A program made the position numbers and the translations under genes. Under the pieces are notes generated by a model, which searched no databases, was not told the DNA's origin, and worked only from the letters and a program-made list of their open reading frames with translations. From NCBI GenBank assembly GCA_021803035.1, contig JAJZME010000071.1:1-64000 (forward strand): a stretch of 64,000 nucleotides of DNA, read 5' to 3'. The first letter of the stretch is position 1. Every line of letters begins with the position of its first letter. Source of the DNA: Acidobacteriota bacterium. GTDB lineage: Bacteria; Acidobacteriota; Terriglobia; Terriglobales; Acidobacteriaceae. Positions 16,583 to 23,855 of the stretch are shown here, piece after piece.

Positions 16583-17728
16583 ATGAATCCGCGAATCAAC
16601 ACCGTCGACTTCAACGAGCGCCCGTTCATCGCCATTTGGGAGGTTACTCAGGCCTGCGATCTGGCCTGCGTGCATTGCCGCGCATCGGCTCAGCCTGATC
16701 GCCATCCGCTGGAACTCACCACGGCGGAGGGCAAGGACCTGATCGGCCAGATAGCGCAAATGCAGGCGCCCGTCTTCGTGCTCACGGGCGGCGATCCCAT
16801 CAAGCGGCCTGACCTGTTCGAGCTGATCGCGCATGCGCGTTCGCTTGGGGTTCGGGTCTCCCTGACGCCCAGCGCCACACCGTTGCTCACGCGCGAGATC
16901 GTTGTTTGCCTCAAGGAAGCCGGGCTGGCGAGGCTGGCGGTGAGCCTGGATGGAGCGTGCGCCGCAACACACGATGCGTTCCGGGGCATGAGCGGATCGT
17001 TCACCCGCACCATGGACGCTGTGCGCTGGGCCAATGAAACCGGCTTGCCGGTGCAGATCAATACGACGTTCAGCCGCCGAAACATCGGCGAAATTAAGGC
17101 TATCGTTGCGCTTATGGAGAGCCTGAAGATCACGCTCTGGAGCGTCTTCTTCCTTGTGCCCACGGGCCGCGGCAAGCTTGACGATCTTCTCAACGCCGAC
17201 GATTTCGAGGAGGTGTTCTCCAGGCTTTACAGTCTGTCAAAGTCGGCGAGTTTCGACATCAAAACGACAGAGGCCCAGCACTACCGGCGGTTTCTGCTGC
17301 AGCAGAGAATAGCCGAACGAAAGCAGGGCAAGGAAGAAGTCGCAGCCGGCAAGGTTGCCGATGTCATCGGCCGGGCGCCACGCGGGCTGAACGATGGAAA
17401 AGGATTTGTCTTCATCTCTCACACCGGCGAGGTATTTCCCAGCGGATTTCTGCCGCTCACTGCGGGCAACATTCGCCAGCAGTCTCTCGCCGCCATCTAT
17501 CGCGAGTCCGAGCTTTTCCGGAAGCTGAGAGACACATCGAAGCTGGAAGGGAAGTGCGGCGCCTGCGAGTTTAAGGAGATTTGCGGCGGTTCGCGCTCCC
17601 GCGCCTATGCACTCACGGGCAATCCCTACGGGGAAGAGCCTTGCTGCGCTTATATCCCCAAGCGGTATACTCCGCCGGCGCCCGCCGTCAGGAAGGCATC
17701 CTCGCTCCATGTACTGCAAGTCGCCTGA
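16583..17728 (+). CDS. Radical SAM/SPASM protein (AhbD-like)
   Basis: A 381-aa enzyme with the radical SAM CxxxCxxC at C25, C29, C32 (TQACDLACVHCRAS) and the GGDP motif, and a C-terminal SPASM region with auxiliary-cluster cysteines (GKCGACEFKEICGGSR and EEPCCAY). This architecture is shared by haem-synthesis proteins such as AhbD, and by peptide-modifying enzymes; the sequence style (FIAIWEVTQACDLACVHCRA) is closer to the first group. No precursor peptide is visible nearby. The start ATG lacks an RBS. It is divergent from the Crp/Fnr gene and probably controlled by it. Confidence 0.8.
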   Translation: MNPRINTVDFNERPFIAIWEVTQACDLACVHCRASAQPDRHPLELTTAEGKDLIGQIAQMQAPVFVLTGGDPIKRPDLFELIAHARSLGVRVSLTPSATPLLTREIVVCLKEAGLARLAVSLDGACAATHDAFRGMSGSFTRTMDAVRWANETGLPVQINTTFSRRNIGEIKAIVALMESLKITLWSVFFLVPTGRGKLDDLLNADDFEEVFSRLYSLSKSASFDIKTTEAQHYRRFLLQQRIAERKQGKEEVAAGKVADVIGRAPRGLNDGKGFVFISHTGEVFPSGFLPLTAGNIRQQSLAAIYRESELFRKLRDTSKLEGKCGACEFKEICGGSRSRAYALTGNPYGEEPCCAYIPKRYTPPAPAVRKASSLHVLQVA

Positions 17729-17768
17729 GACAGCGCTCCGGCCAGCCTTGCGCTGCGGATCTTAGCAG

Positions 17769-17840
17769 TCTGGGTCGAAAGTCACGGCACCGAGGTGACT
17801 AGAATCAACTTTCGCGGGCCTCCGGACCTTTTGACTGTGG
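17769..17840 (+). repeat. Left arm of a 72-bp inverted repeat around the hemerythrin gene
   Basis: This segment, from CTGGGTCGAAAGTCACGGC to GACTGTGG, matches the reverse complement of 18731-18804 at roughly 80-85% by eye. It runs directly into the left end of repeat family 2, copy 1. Confidence 0.75.
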
Positions 17841-17953
17841 TGAAAGTCGAAATCTGGGAAAAAACATCCCTCAGGGGCTGAAGCCCGATAGATTTTGTGG
17901 CACTTACGGCACGACTAAAGTCGTGCCCTTTCAAAACAGGGCTTTTACCACGG
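17833..17953 (+). repeat. Dispersed repeat family 2, copy 1
   Basis: About 120 bp starting GACTGTGGTGAAAGTCG and ending TTTTACCACGG, so its termini are inverted. Inside are two hairpins: GGGCTGAAGCCC and GGCACGACTAAAGTCGTGCC. Copies 2 and 3 are at 18616-18738 and 25891-26010, in the same orientation. There is no coding content; it looks like a non-autonomous palindromic element. Confidence 0.8.
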
Positions 17954-18009
17954 GCGGCTAGCCGCTGTACAGGCATCAATTCGCATAGAAAGATGCAAGA
18001 GGACCGGAA

Positions 18010-18543
18010 ATGGGAATACAAATTGGAGCCAAACCGGACAGCGGATTCGACGATCCGCTCGGTATGCTTAAAGACTGCCACCGCAGAATCGAACGCTTCC
18101 TTCACATTCTCTGTTTTGTAGCGGGCCGCGCTCGCGGCAGAGGCTTGACCGGCGAAGAGACGGAAGCGATCGAGGCCGCGCTTCACTATTTTTCCGCGGG
18201 CGGACGGCGGCACACCGCGGATGAAGAGGAATCGCTGTTTCCGCGCCTGCGCGGCCAATCCATGCGCGAAGAATTCGCGCAACTCGACGGTCTTGAGCGC
18301 GACCATCAGCGGGCCGAAGAGCTGCACGCTGTGATCGAAACTCTCTACCGGAAGTGGATTGCCACGGGAAGCCTGCGCGCCGAAGACCAGGAGCAAATTC
18401 TGTCCGCAACCGAAGATCTCAGGCGGCTTTACGAACAACATATCCGGCTTGAAGAGCAGGTTGTGTTTCCCCGCGCCGCCGCGGTGCTGGATCGTCAGGC
18501 AATTGCTGCCATGGGGCAAGAACTTCGCGCACGCAGGGAATAA
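18010..18543 (+). CDS. Hemerythrin-like (HHE domain) protein
   Basis: A 177-aa cytoplasmic four-helix protein with the His/Glu pattern of hemerythrins: DCHRRIERFLH, GGRRHTADEEESLFP, ERDHQRAEELH and YEQHIRLEEQVVFPRA. Such proteins bind a di-iron centre and sense or store O2 or NO, or help repair Fe-S proteins. It is related to the di-iron domain of ric two kilobases away. The gene is monocistronic and unusually bracketed on both sides by repeat family 2 and by 72-bp inverted arms. No clear RBS precedes the ATG. Confidence 0.85.
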   Translation: MGIQIGAKPDSGFDDPLGMLKDCHRRIERFLHILCFVAGRARGRGLTGEETEAIEAALHYFSAGGRRHTADEEESLFPRLRGQSMREEFAQLDGLERDHQRAEELHAVIETLYRKWIATGSLRAEDQEQILSATEDLRRLYEQHIRLEEQVVFPRAAAVLDRQAIAAMGQELRARRE

Positions 18544-18615
18544 CTCCCCGGCGTCTTTTCCGCCTGCTCTCGTCCTGCACCTCGCGCAGTCCAGCGCAAA
18601 TCTGCGACCTTAGCA

Positions 18616-18738
18616 GACTGTGGTGAAAGTCGAAATCTGGAGAAACCCATCCCACAGGGGCTGAAGCCCGATTGATTTTGCGGCACTTACGGCATGACTG
18701 AAGTTGTGCCCTTTCAAAAAGGGATTTTTACCACAGTC
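18616..18738 (+). repeat. Dispersed repeat family 2, copy 2
   Basis: Best-preserved copy: GACTGTGGTGAAAG at the left and TTTTTACCACAGTC at the right form a perfect 9-bp terminal inverted repeat (GACTGTGGT/ACCACAGTC). The central hairpins are slightly decayed compared with copy 1 (GGCATGACTGAAGTTGTGCC). Confidence 0.8.
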
Positions 18739-18804
18739 AAGAAGGGCTGGAGGCCCGCGAAAGTTCATTCAAGTTGCCTCGGGGCCGTGACTTTCGATCC
18801 AGGC
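18731..18804 (-). repeat. Right arm of the inverted repeat around the hemerythrin gene
   Basis: The reverse complement of this segment aligns along its length with 17769-17840; the best-kept blocks are TCGAAAGTCACGG and AACTTTCGCGGGCCTCC. It begins inside the right terminus of family 2 copy 2. Confidence 0.75.
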
Positions 18805-18921
18805 TGTCAGGCCGATGCGAAAGTCAGTTTTCAGCTCTCCGCTCTGGGTTGCTGGCTGCCAACTGTTGCTGGAGATGCATGCGAAGGTTGATGCGCAGCT
18901 GAAGTCGGCGAGGAAGACCTG

Positions 18922-19280
18922 CATGCCACAATATGGTAAGTGCAGGTGTCCAGATCTGCGCTTTTCGCTGGAAACGAAATTACCTGCAAAAAATCTGTGG
19001 AAAAGAAAAATATTTTGAGGGGGGGGGCGTTCAATCCGTTGGCCTGGGCTGGCGGAGTGCTCGCTGTGCTGCCTGAGCGGCGGCCAGGTTTCCGGTGGTC
19101 ACACGTTCGACAGAGGCAAGCGAGACGGTTGGGTTTTCAGATGAAGCAAATGGGATTGGCTCGGTCATGCTCGTGCTCTCCAAGGGGAAACGCTTATGTT
19201 TTGATTGTATGCGGGGGGACGGAAATTACCTGCAAACCTAAGCTGAAGGATTCACAGGGGTTGGGCGTAAGGTGCTTGAC
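18922..19280 (-). repeat. Dispersed repeat family 1, copy B
   Basis: Minus-strand order as in copy A: GTCAAGCACCTTACG, TTTGCAGGTAATTTCCG, TTGGAGAG before an ATG at 19168, a short frame ending in TGA, then CCCCCCCTCAAAATATTTTTC and TTGCAGGTAATTTCG. This is the copy with a complete short frame. Confidence 0.8.
19031..19168 (-). CDS. Mini-protein encoded in repeat family 1 (45 aa)
   Basis: The frame begins MTEPIPFASSENPTVSLASV and ends NLAAAQAAQRALRQPRPTD. It shares M-x-E-x-I-P-x-A-S, VTT-x-NLA-x-A and ALR-x-P-x-P with the frame in copy A at 5326, although the two DNA copies have diverged. TTGGAGAG lies about 9 nt before the ATG. Whether it is translated is not known; the similarity could also reflect simple DNA descent. 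Confidence 0.35.
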   Translation of the reverse strand: MTEPIPFASSENPTVSLASVERVTTGNLAAAQAAQRALRQPRPTD

Positions 19281-19675
19281 CGCTTAGGCCCGCGGCCCGC
19301 CGTCTTGTCTTATCTTGTTGCCGGGCGGCAGGGCTGAGGCCACACCCCCTCAAGTCACAAGAGGCGAGATTTGCGGCGACCTGCGCCAGATGCGTTGCCC
19401 AATTCTGCGGACGCAATTACGCAATGATGAAGACGGGGGCGAGGACACGGTACCCGGACCTGGTAGCAGGGCAATCGCACGAACGGGCAGTTTCGCCCGC
19501 ACTTGGCTTGTTGCGCCGCCCGCTACGGTGCTCCGAGGTATTTTTTCGGCGCTTTCCCAGCGTTGAAACACTGGCCTAACGAACATTGCAGCTACGGCGC
19601 GAGCAAATCGGAAGCACTGAAGTTAACAAATGGCCTTCATGCGATTGCCCTGAGCCAGGTCAATGTTAGGAGGGC
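19281..19675. other. Intergenic stretch with a family-3 fragment
   Basis: No gene is supported. At about 19545-19603 a stretch containing CCTAACGAACATTGCAGC and TACGGCGCGAG resembles the part of family 3 around GGGGCTAATGAACAC, so it is probably a remnant copy. Confidence 0.4.
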
Positions 19676-20773
19676 CTAGATACCGGGGTGCGTTACATCT
19701 CTTGCTTGCGTCACGAGGCGCATATAGACATCGCGTGGAAGATTGGTTTGCCAATGGTTAGTCGCCTTGGCGAAGAGGACCAATCCGAAGAATATGCAAG
19801 CCAGCACACCGGCGACGGCAGCCGGTCCAAGGGAGCGCCGGAACCACCGGTCCGCGGACGAGGCGGCGCGCCTTGGCGGAAGCGCAAATTGCAGCGCATT
19901 TTCGGCCGGGCAGACGGCGACACACTCCATGCACGCCATGCACTCCGCTGAGCGGATTTGCACCAACCGGTCCACGGGTAAACTGGCCGGGCAGGCACGC
20001 GCGCACTTTGCGCAATCGATGCAGGAGCCGGCATCGCGGCGAATCTTCACCGGGCTGATCAGTGAAACCAGGCCCATTAATGCGCCATAAGGGCACAGAA
20101 AGCGGCACCAGAAATTCCGCACCAGCAAGGAGCCGAACACCAGCAGGATGAGGACAATGGCCGCTGATACGCTCATATAGCGGAAGAAATTCAGCATCTT
20201 CACGCCGGCGATGATTCCGAAAGACGTATAGGCGAATGCCCGCAGGGTCTCAGCGGACATGGCGAGGATCGCAGATACGAAGAACGCCAATAGCAGATAC
20301 TTCAGTCCGCGGAGCGAGATGTCGAGCCATTGCGGCAGGCGCAGATTGCGTCCGAAGAGTCTCTTGCCCAGCTTCCACAGATATTCCGAGAGTGTTCCCA
20401 CCGGACACAACCAGCCACAGAATGCCTTCTTCAGCAGTATGCTCATCAACACAAATGCGAGGAACAGAAACATCGCCGCTGGATGAATTTGCAGGATGTG
20501 ACCGGTGTCGAAGAAATACTTCGAATTCATGAGTCCGGCGATCGGCATCCAGCCATCAACCGCAGCCGGTCGCGAGACATACAGCCCAGTGCCGCCGCGC
20601 TCGAAATAGCGGACCCACAGATAGAACTGCACTCCTATCCAGCAGTTCAGCGCCGCAAACAGTCCCTGCACAACACGTCTGACAAGCTGTGAGCGATCAG
20701 GTGTCGATCTGCGAACCAGTTTCTTTTTCTCTTTAAGTACGCGGCTTTCTTCTGTGGTAATCGGCGTAGCCAT
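19676..20773 (-). CDS. NapH/YccM-type membrane-bound 4Fe-4S ferredoxin
   Basis: A 365-aa inner-membrane protein with about six hydrophobic segments. Two CxxxCP membrane motifs, FCGWLCPVGTLSEY and FWCRFLCPYGALMGL, and a soluble pair of [4Fe-4S] motifs, CIDCAKCARACPASLPV and CMACMECVAVCPAENAL, place it in the NapH/NosR/CcoG-like group. These pass electrons from quinol to periplasmic or accessory partners; none is encoded next to it, so the partner is unknown. A palindromic site is centred 60 bp before the ATG, linking it to the Crp/Fnr gene region. Confidence 0.82.
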   Translation of the reverse strand: MATPITTEESRVLKEKKKLVRRSTPDRSQLVRRVVQGLFAALNCWIGVQFYLWVRYFERGGTGLYVSRPAAVDGWMPIAGLMNSKYFFDTGHILQIHPAAMFLFLAFVLMSILLKKAFCGWLCPVGTLSEYLWKLGKRLFGRNLRLPQWLDISLRGLKYLLLAFFVSAILAMSAETLRAFAYTSFGIIAGVKMLNFFRYMSVSAAIVLILLVFGSLLVRNFWCRFLCPYGALMGLVSLISPVKIRRDAGSCIDCAKCARACPASLPVDRLVQIRSAECMACMECVAVCPAENALQFALPPRRAASSADRWFRRSLGPAAVAGVLACIFFGLVLFAKATNHWQTNLPRDVYMRLVTQARDVTHPGI

Positions 20774-20826
20774 CTTTCCCCGTCCTTATATAGATAGAAA
20801 AATAGTGTTGGAACGTCAGGCAGGCA

Positions 20827-20840
20827 GCGACTTTGGTCAC
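20827..20840. promoter_or_regulatory. Palindromic operator-like site upstream of membrane ferredoxin gene
   Basis: GCGACTTTGGTCAC is centred about 60 bp before the start codon and shares an 11-bp core with the site in the crp-type/radical SAM intergenic region. Confidence 0.5.
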
Positions 20841-20969
20841 AGGCGGGCGGGGCGTTCCGTTTATCCAGGCTGGCCGGGGCGGGCGGGATCAGTTTCCGGA
20901 GCGCGCAGGTCCCGGACATGCTTACAGCCTACTAAAGAACGCATCGCGCGCAATAAAAATCGGCAGATT

Positions 20970-22442
20970 TTAATCTTCTGACGCTGCCCGCCGGGGCTTC
21001 ACTTTGAACCAGATCGGCGTGCCTTTGAAGCCGAACTCCGCGCGGATGCGATTTTCCAGGAAGCGCTCGAAGGCGAAGTGCAACTTGACGTCGCGGTCGG
21101 TGAACAGGACAAACGTGGGCGGGGCCACGGCGGCCTGGGTCATGTAAAAGATGCGGATGCGTTTGGCCATGGGTACGGGCGCGCGCTGGAAGTCGATATG
21201 TTCGAGGAAGCGGTTCATCTGGCCGGTAGTGACGCGCTTGCGGCGCTCTTCGGCCACGGCCATCACCTCGCGCAGCAGCCGCTGCATTCCCTTGTGTCCA
21301 GGGCCGGCCCCTTCCAGCGCGGAGACGAACAGCACCGGGGCGTAGTCCAGATATTTGAGCGCCCGCCGCAACTGCTCTTCGAAGAGCTTGCGGTCCGCCG
21401 CCGGCCGGCCGTCGGTGCGTCCCGTAGTGACCGCGTCCCACTTGTTTACAACCACGATCACGCTGCGCCCGCTTTCGTGCGCGTAGCCGCCGATGGTGGC
21501 ATCGCTGGCCGCCACGCCTTCGGTGGCGTCAATCACCAGCAGGGCGACATCGGCTGCTTCGAGGTGGCGCCGCGCCATCACCACGCTGAGTTTTTCCGCC
21601 ATCAGCCGGGTTTTGCCCTTGCGGCGGATGCCGGCGGTGTCGACAAAGCGGAGCCTCTGCCCGCCGAACTCCACCACCTCGTCCACCGCGTCGCGGGTGG
21701 TGCCGGCGATGGGCGAGACGATGGCCCGCGAGGTTCCCGTGAGCGCATTGAGCAGCGTGGATTTGCCCACGTTGGGGCGGCCGATGATCGCGATGGAGAT
21801 CTCGAACTGCTCGAACTCGCCGTGAGTGCGATGCAGCGCCGCGTCCGGCACTGTATCCTTGGCGTGCTCTTCAGGCATTTCGGCGGATGCAGTCTGCTGC
21901 GCGGGGATCGCCGCCGCAATTGCTTCGAGCAGGTCGCCAATTCCCAGGCCATGCTCGGAGCTGATGGGAAACACATCGCGGATGCCCAGCCGGCGGAAGT
22001 TTTCGGCGTCCAGTGCCATGGCCTCGCCTTCCACCTTGTTTACAGCCAGAAAGACGGGCCTGTCGCTGCGCGCCAACATGCGCGCCAGGTCGTAATCGGG
22101 GCTGGCCAGTTCGGTGCGCACATCCATCACCAGGATGACCGCGGTGGCCTCATCGAGCGCTGTGCGCGCCTGGTTGAAGATCTCCACCGGAATCAGCTCC
22201 GGATCGTCGGGCACAATGCCGCCGGTATCGACGAGGCGAAAGTGGCGACCCGCCCATTCGAACTCGCCGTAGATGCGGTCGCGGGTGATGCCGGGCTCGT
22301 CGCCCACAATCGAGCGCCGCTTGCCGACGAGCCGGTTAAACAGCGTGGATTTGCCCACGTTGGGCCGGCCGACGATGGCGATGAGCGGAAGCGCCGCCGC
22401 GCCGGGGCCGGTGGAAAGGATCGATCTGCGATAAGTGGGCAA
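20970..22442 (-). CDS. der: Ribosome-assembly GTPase Der (EngA)
   Basis: A 490-aa double GTPase needed for 50S subunit maturation. Two G domains are complete: G1 motifs GRPNVGKSTLFN (about 26-37) and GRPNVGKSTLLN (about 222-233), with DTGGI/DTAGI, NKVE and NKWD motifs. A KH-like C-terminal domain follows (TPIWFKVKPRR). The linker between the G domains is rather long. The first 18 residues (MPTYRRS) are poorly conserved and the true start may be slightly downstream. Confidence 0.93.
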   Translation of the reverse strand: MPTYRRSILSTGPGAAALPLIAIVGRPNVGKSTLFNRLVGKRRSIVGDEPGITRDRIYGEFEWAGRHFRLVDTGGIVPDDPELIPVEIFNQARTALDEATAVILVMDVRTELASPDYDLARMLARSDRPVFLAVNKVEGEAMALDAENFRRLGIRDVFPISSEHGLGIGDLLEAIAAAIPAQQTASAEMPEEHAKDTVPDAALHRTHGEFEQFEISIAIIGRPNVGKSTLLNALTGTSRAIVSPIAGTTRDAVDEVVEFGGQRLRFVDTAGIRRKGKTRLMAEKLSVVMARRHLEAADVALLVIDATEGVAASDATIGGYAHESGRSVIVVVNKWDAVTTGRTDGRPAADRKLFEEQLRRALKYLDYAPVLFVSALEGAGPGHKGMQRLLREVMAVAEERRKRVTTGQMNRFLEHIDFQRAPVPMAKRIRIFYMTQAAVAPPTFVLFTDRDVKLHFAFERFLENRIRAEFGFKGTPIWFKVKPRRAASED

Positions 22443-22557
22443 AGCTGGTCTCCGGGAAGGCTGAATGCGCCGGGAAGAATCGTTCGTCCGCAGACATTAG
22501 CCTCGGCTGCCGTGTGCTGCCTGTTTAACCAGTTTACTGTCCGGTATGAGTACTGGG
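22443..22557. other. der upstream region
   Basis: About 115 bp expected to hold the der promoter; no distinct motif recognised. Confidence 0.3.
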
Positions 22558-22860
22558 CTATAAGCTTATGGGAGGACTCAGGGGCTTCACCGGGGAGGCC
22601 GCAGAGGTTTAACCTTTGCGGGAGTCGTTCCGAGAGCCATTGTTGCAGGGCCTTTGCGGGAACGCCGCGGGTCCAGGCAACGTCCCGACGGGACTCCGCG
22701 CATCAATACGGCACTTCATCCCCGCTGAAGCGCGGGGCTAATGAACACTGCGCCTCCGGCGCGGGGTCAGGGCAGGTGCACAAATGCCAGTCCAGTTACT
22801 TCAGGCCCCTTTGCGAGGCCGCAAACCATAAAGCCGCAGGTTTTAGCGGAGGAGACTTAC
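22558..22860 (+). repeat. Dispersed repeat family 3, copy 1
   Basis: About 300 bp that matches 29136-29441 along its length, including GGGGAGGCCGCAGAGGTTT, TTGCAGGGCCTTTGCGGGAA and TGCACAAATGCCAGT blocks and an end AAACCATAAAGCC. It contains several GC hairpins (for example CCCCGCTGAAGCGCGGGG) but no coding frame with an RBS. It lies between the 5' end of der and the 3' end of the next minus-strand gene. Confidence 0.8.
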
Positions 22861-22959
22861 TTTCGGCCGGTTCCGCGTTGATTCATCCGTTCCGCGCCCC
22901 GTTTTTCTGGTGCGTGGGCCGACCGCGCTGCGATTGTGAACTGTCTTAAGACATCCGCA

Positions 22960-23757
22960 TCAGATGCGTCCGCTGAAAGCCTGAATCAGGAGCAACGCTC
23001 CGGTTGCTGCCAGGCCGGCATAAACGAACCGGATGAAGACCGCTTCCGGGAGGCGATGATGAATGAAGCGGCCCAGGAACACCGCGGGCACGACAACCGG
23101 CAGGCAGATCAGATAGTAGTGGGATACGGTGGGAACCCACAGCCCAGTCAACCAGTATCCGGTCATGCCCAGGATGCTGGCGGGCAGAAAGTAGGCTTGT
23201 AGCGTGGCGCGAAACTGCTGCGCCGGCCACCGCCGCAACGATCCATAGATGACCAGCGGCGGCCCATTCATGCCATACGCGCCGCCCAGGACGCCGGCGC
23301 AGAATCCGCAGGCCAGAAGCCAGCGCCGGCTGTCGCGCTTCAATTCGAAAGGCGCGCGGCCAACCAGGAGGTAGGCCGCGAACGCCATGATGACAAGGGC
23401 CAGTCCTGCCTTGGCCAGCCTTTGATGCCCGCTTGCCAGAAGCAATAACCCCAGCGGGATCCCCGCCAGCGTGGGGAGCACAAGCCAGACTGCACTGCGC
23501 AGATGGATCTTTCTCCAGTCCTGGGCCAGCACCAGGGCGGCGATGGTGATGGAGACCAGCACGGCGAGCGGCGCCGCTATCCGCAGGGGTATGCAAAGCG
23601 CCAGCAGCGGGACCGCTACCAGCGCCTCGCCGAATCCGAAGGTCGAGCGGATCAGTGTTGCAACGGACACAACCAACAAGACATATAGAGCCGTGATGTT
23701 GATGATGTTCTCCGGATACGGGAAGTCGCGGCCGAGAGTGCGGACAGAAGTTATCAT
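22960..23757 (-). CDS. TauE/SafE-family membrane transporter
   Basis: A 265-aa integral membrane protein with about eight hydrophobic helices and the repeated family motif (FGFGEALVAVPLLAL near residue 40 and GGAYGMNGPPLVIY in the second half). Members export sulfite, sulfoacetate or other organosulfur anions; the substrate is unknown here. I chose the ATG at 23757 (MITSVRTLG); an upstream extension of 40 residues is not hydrophobic or conserved in style. It is divergent from the helicase gene with a 98-bp gap. Confidence 0.8.
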   Translation of the reverse strand: MITSVRTLGRDFPYPENIINITALYVLLVVSVATLIRSTFGFGEALVAVPLLALCIPLRIAAPLAVLVSITIAALVLAQDWRKIHLRSAVWLVLPTLAGIPLGLLLLASGHQRLAKAGLALVIMAFAAYLLVGRAPFELKRDSRRWLLACGFCAGVLGGAYGMNGPPLVIYGSLRRWPAQQFRATLQAYFLPASILGMTGYWLTGLWVPTVSHYYLICLPVVVPAVFLGRFIHHRLPEAVFIRFVYAGLAATGALLLIQAFSGRI

Positions 23758-23855
23758 CTCACGTCTGCAATCGGAGGTCTTGCGCAGCGCCGTGCCTGGC
23801 ACGCGGCTGGAATCAATATGATGGAGGAAGCACCCGGCAGAGAAGGCCGGCAGGC

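Noticed and set aside
21078-22949. Long plus-strand open frame of 623 codons
   Set aside because: It runs antisense to der, whose two GTPase domains are unmistakable; the product is His/Ala/Gly-rich without any fold, as expected for the reverse strand of a GC-rich gene.
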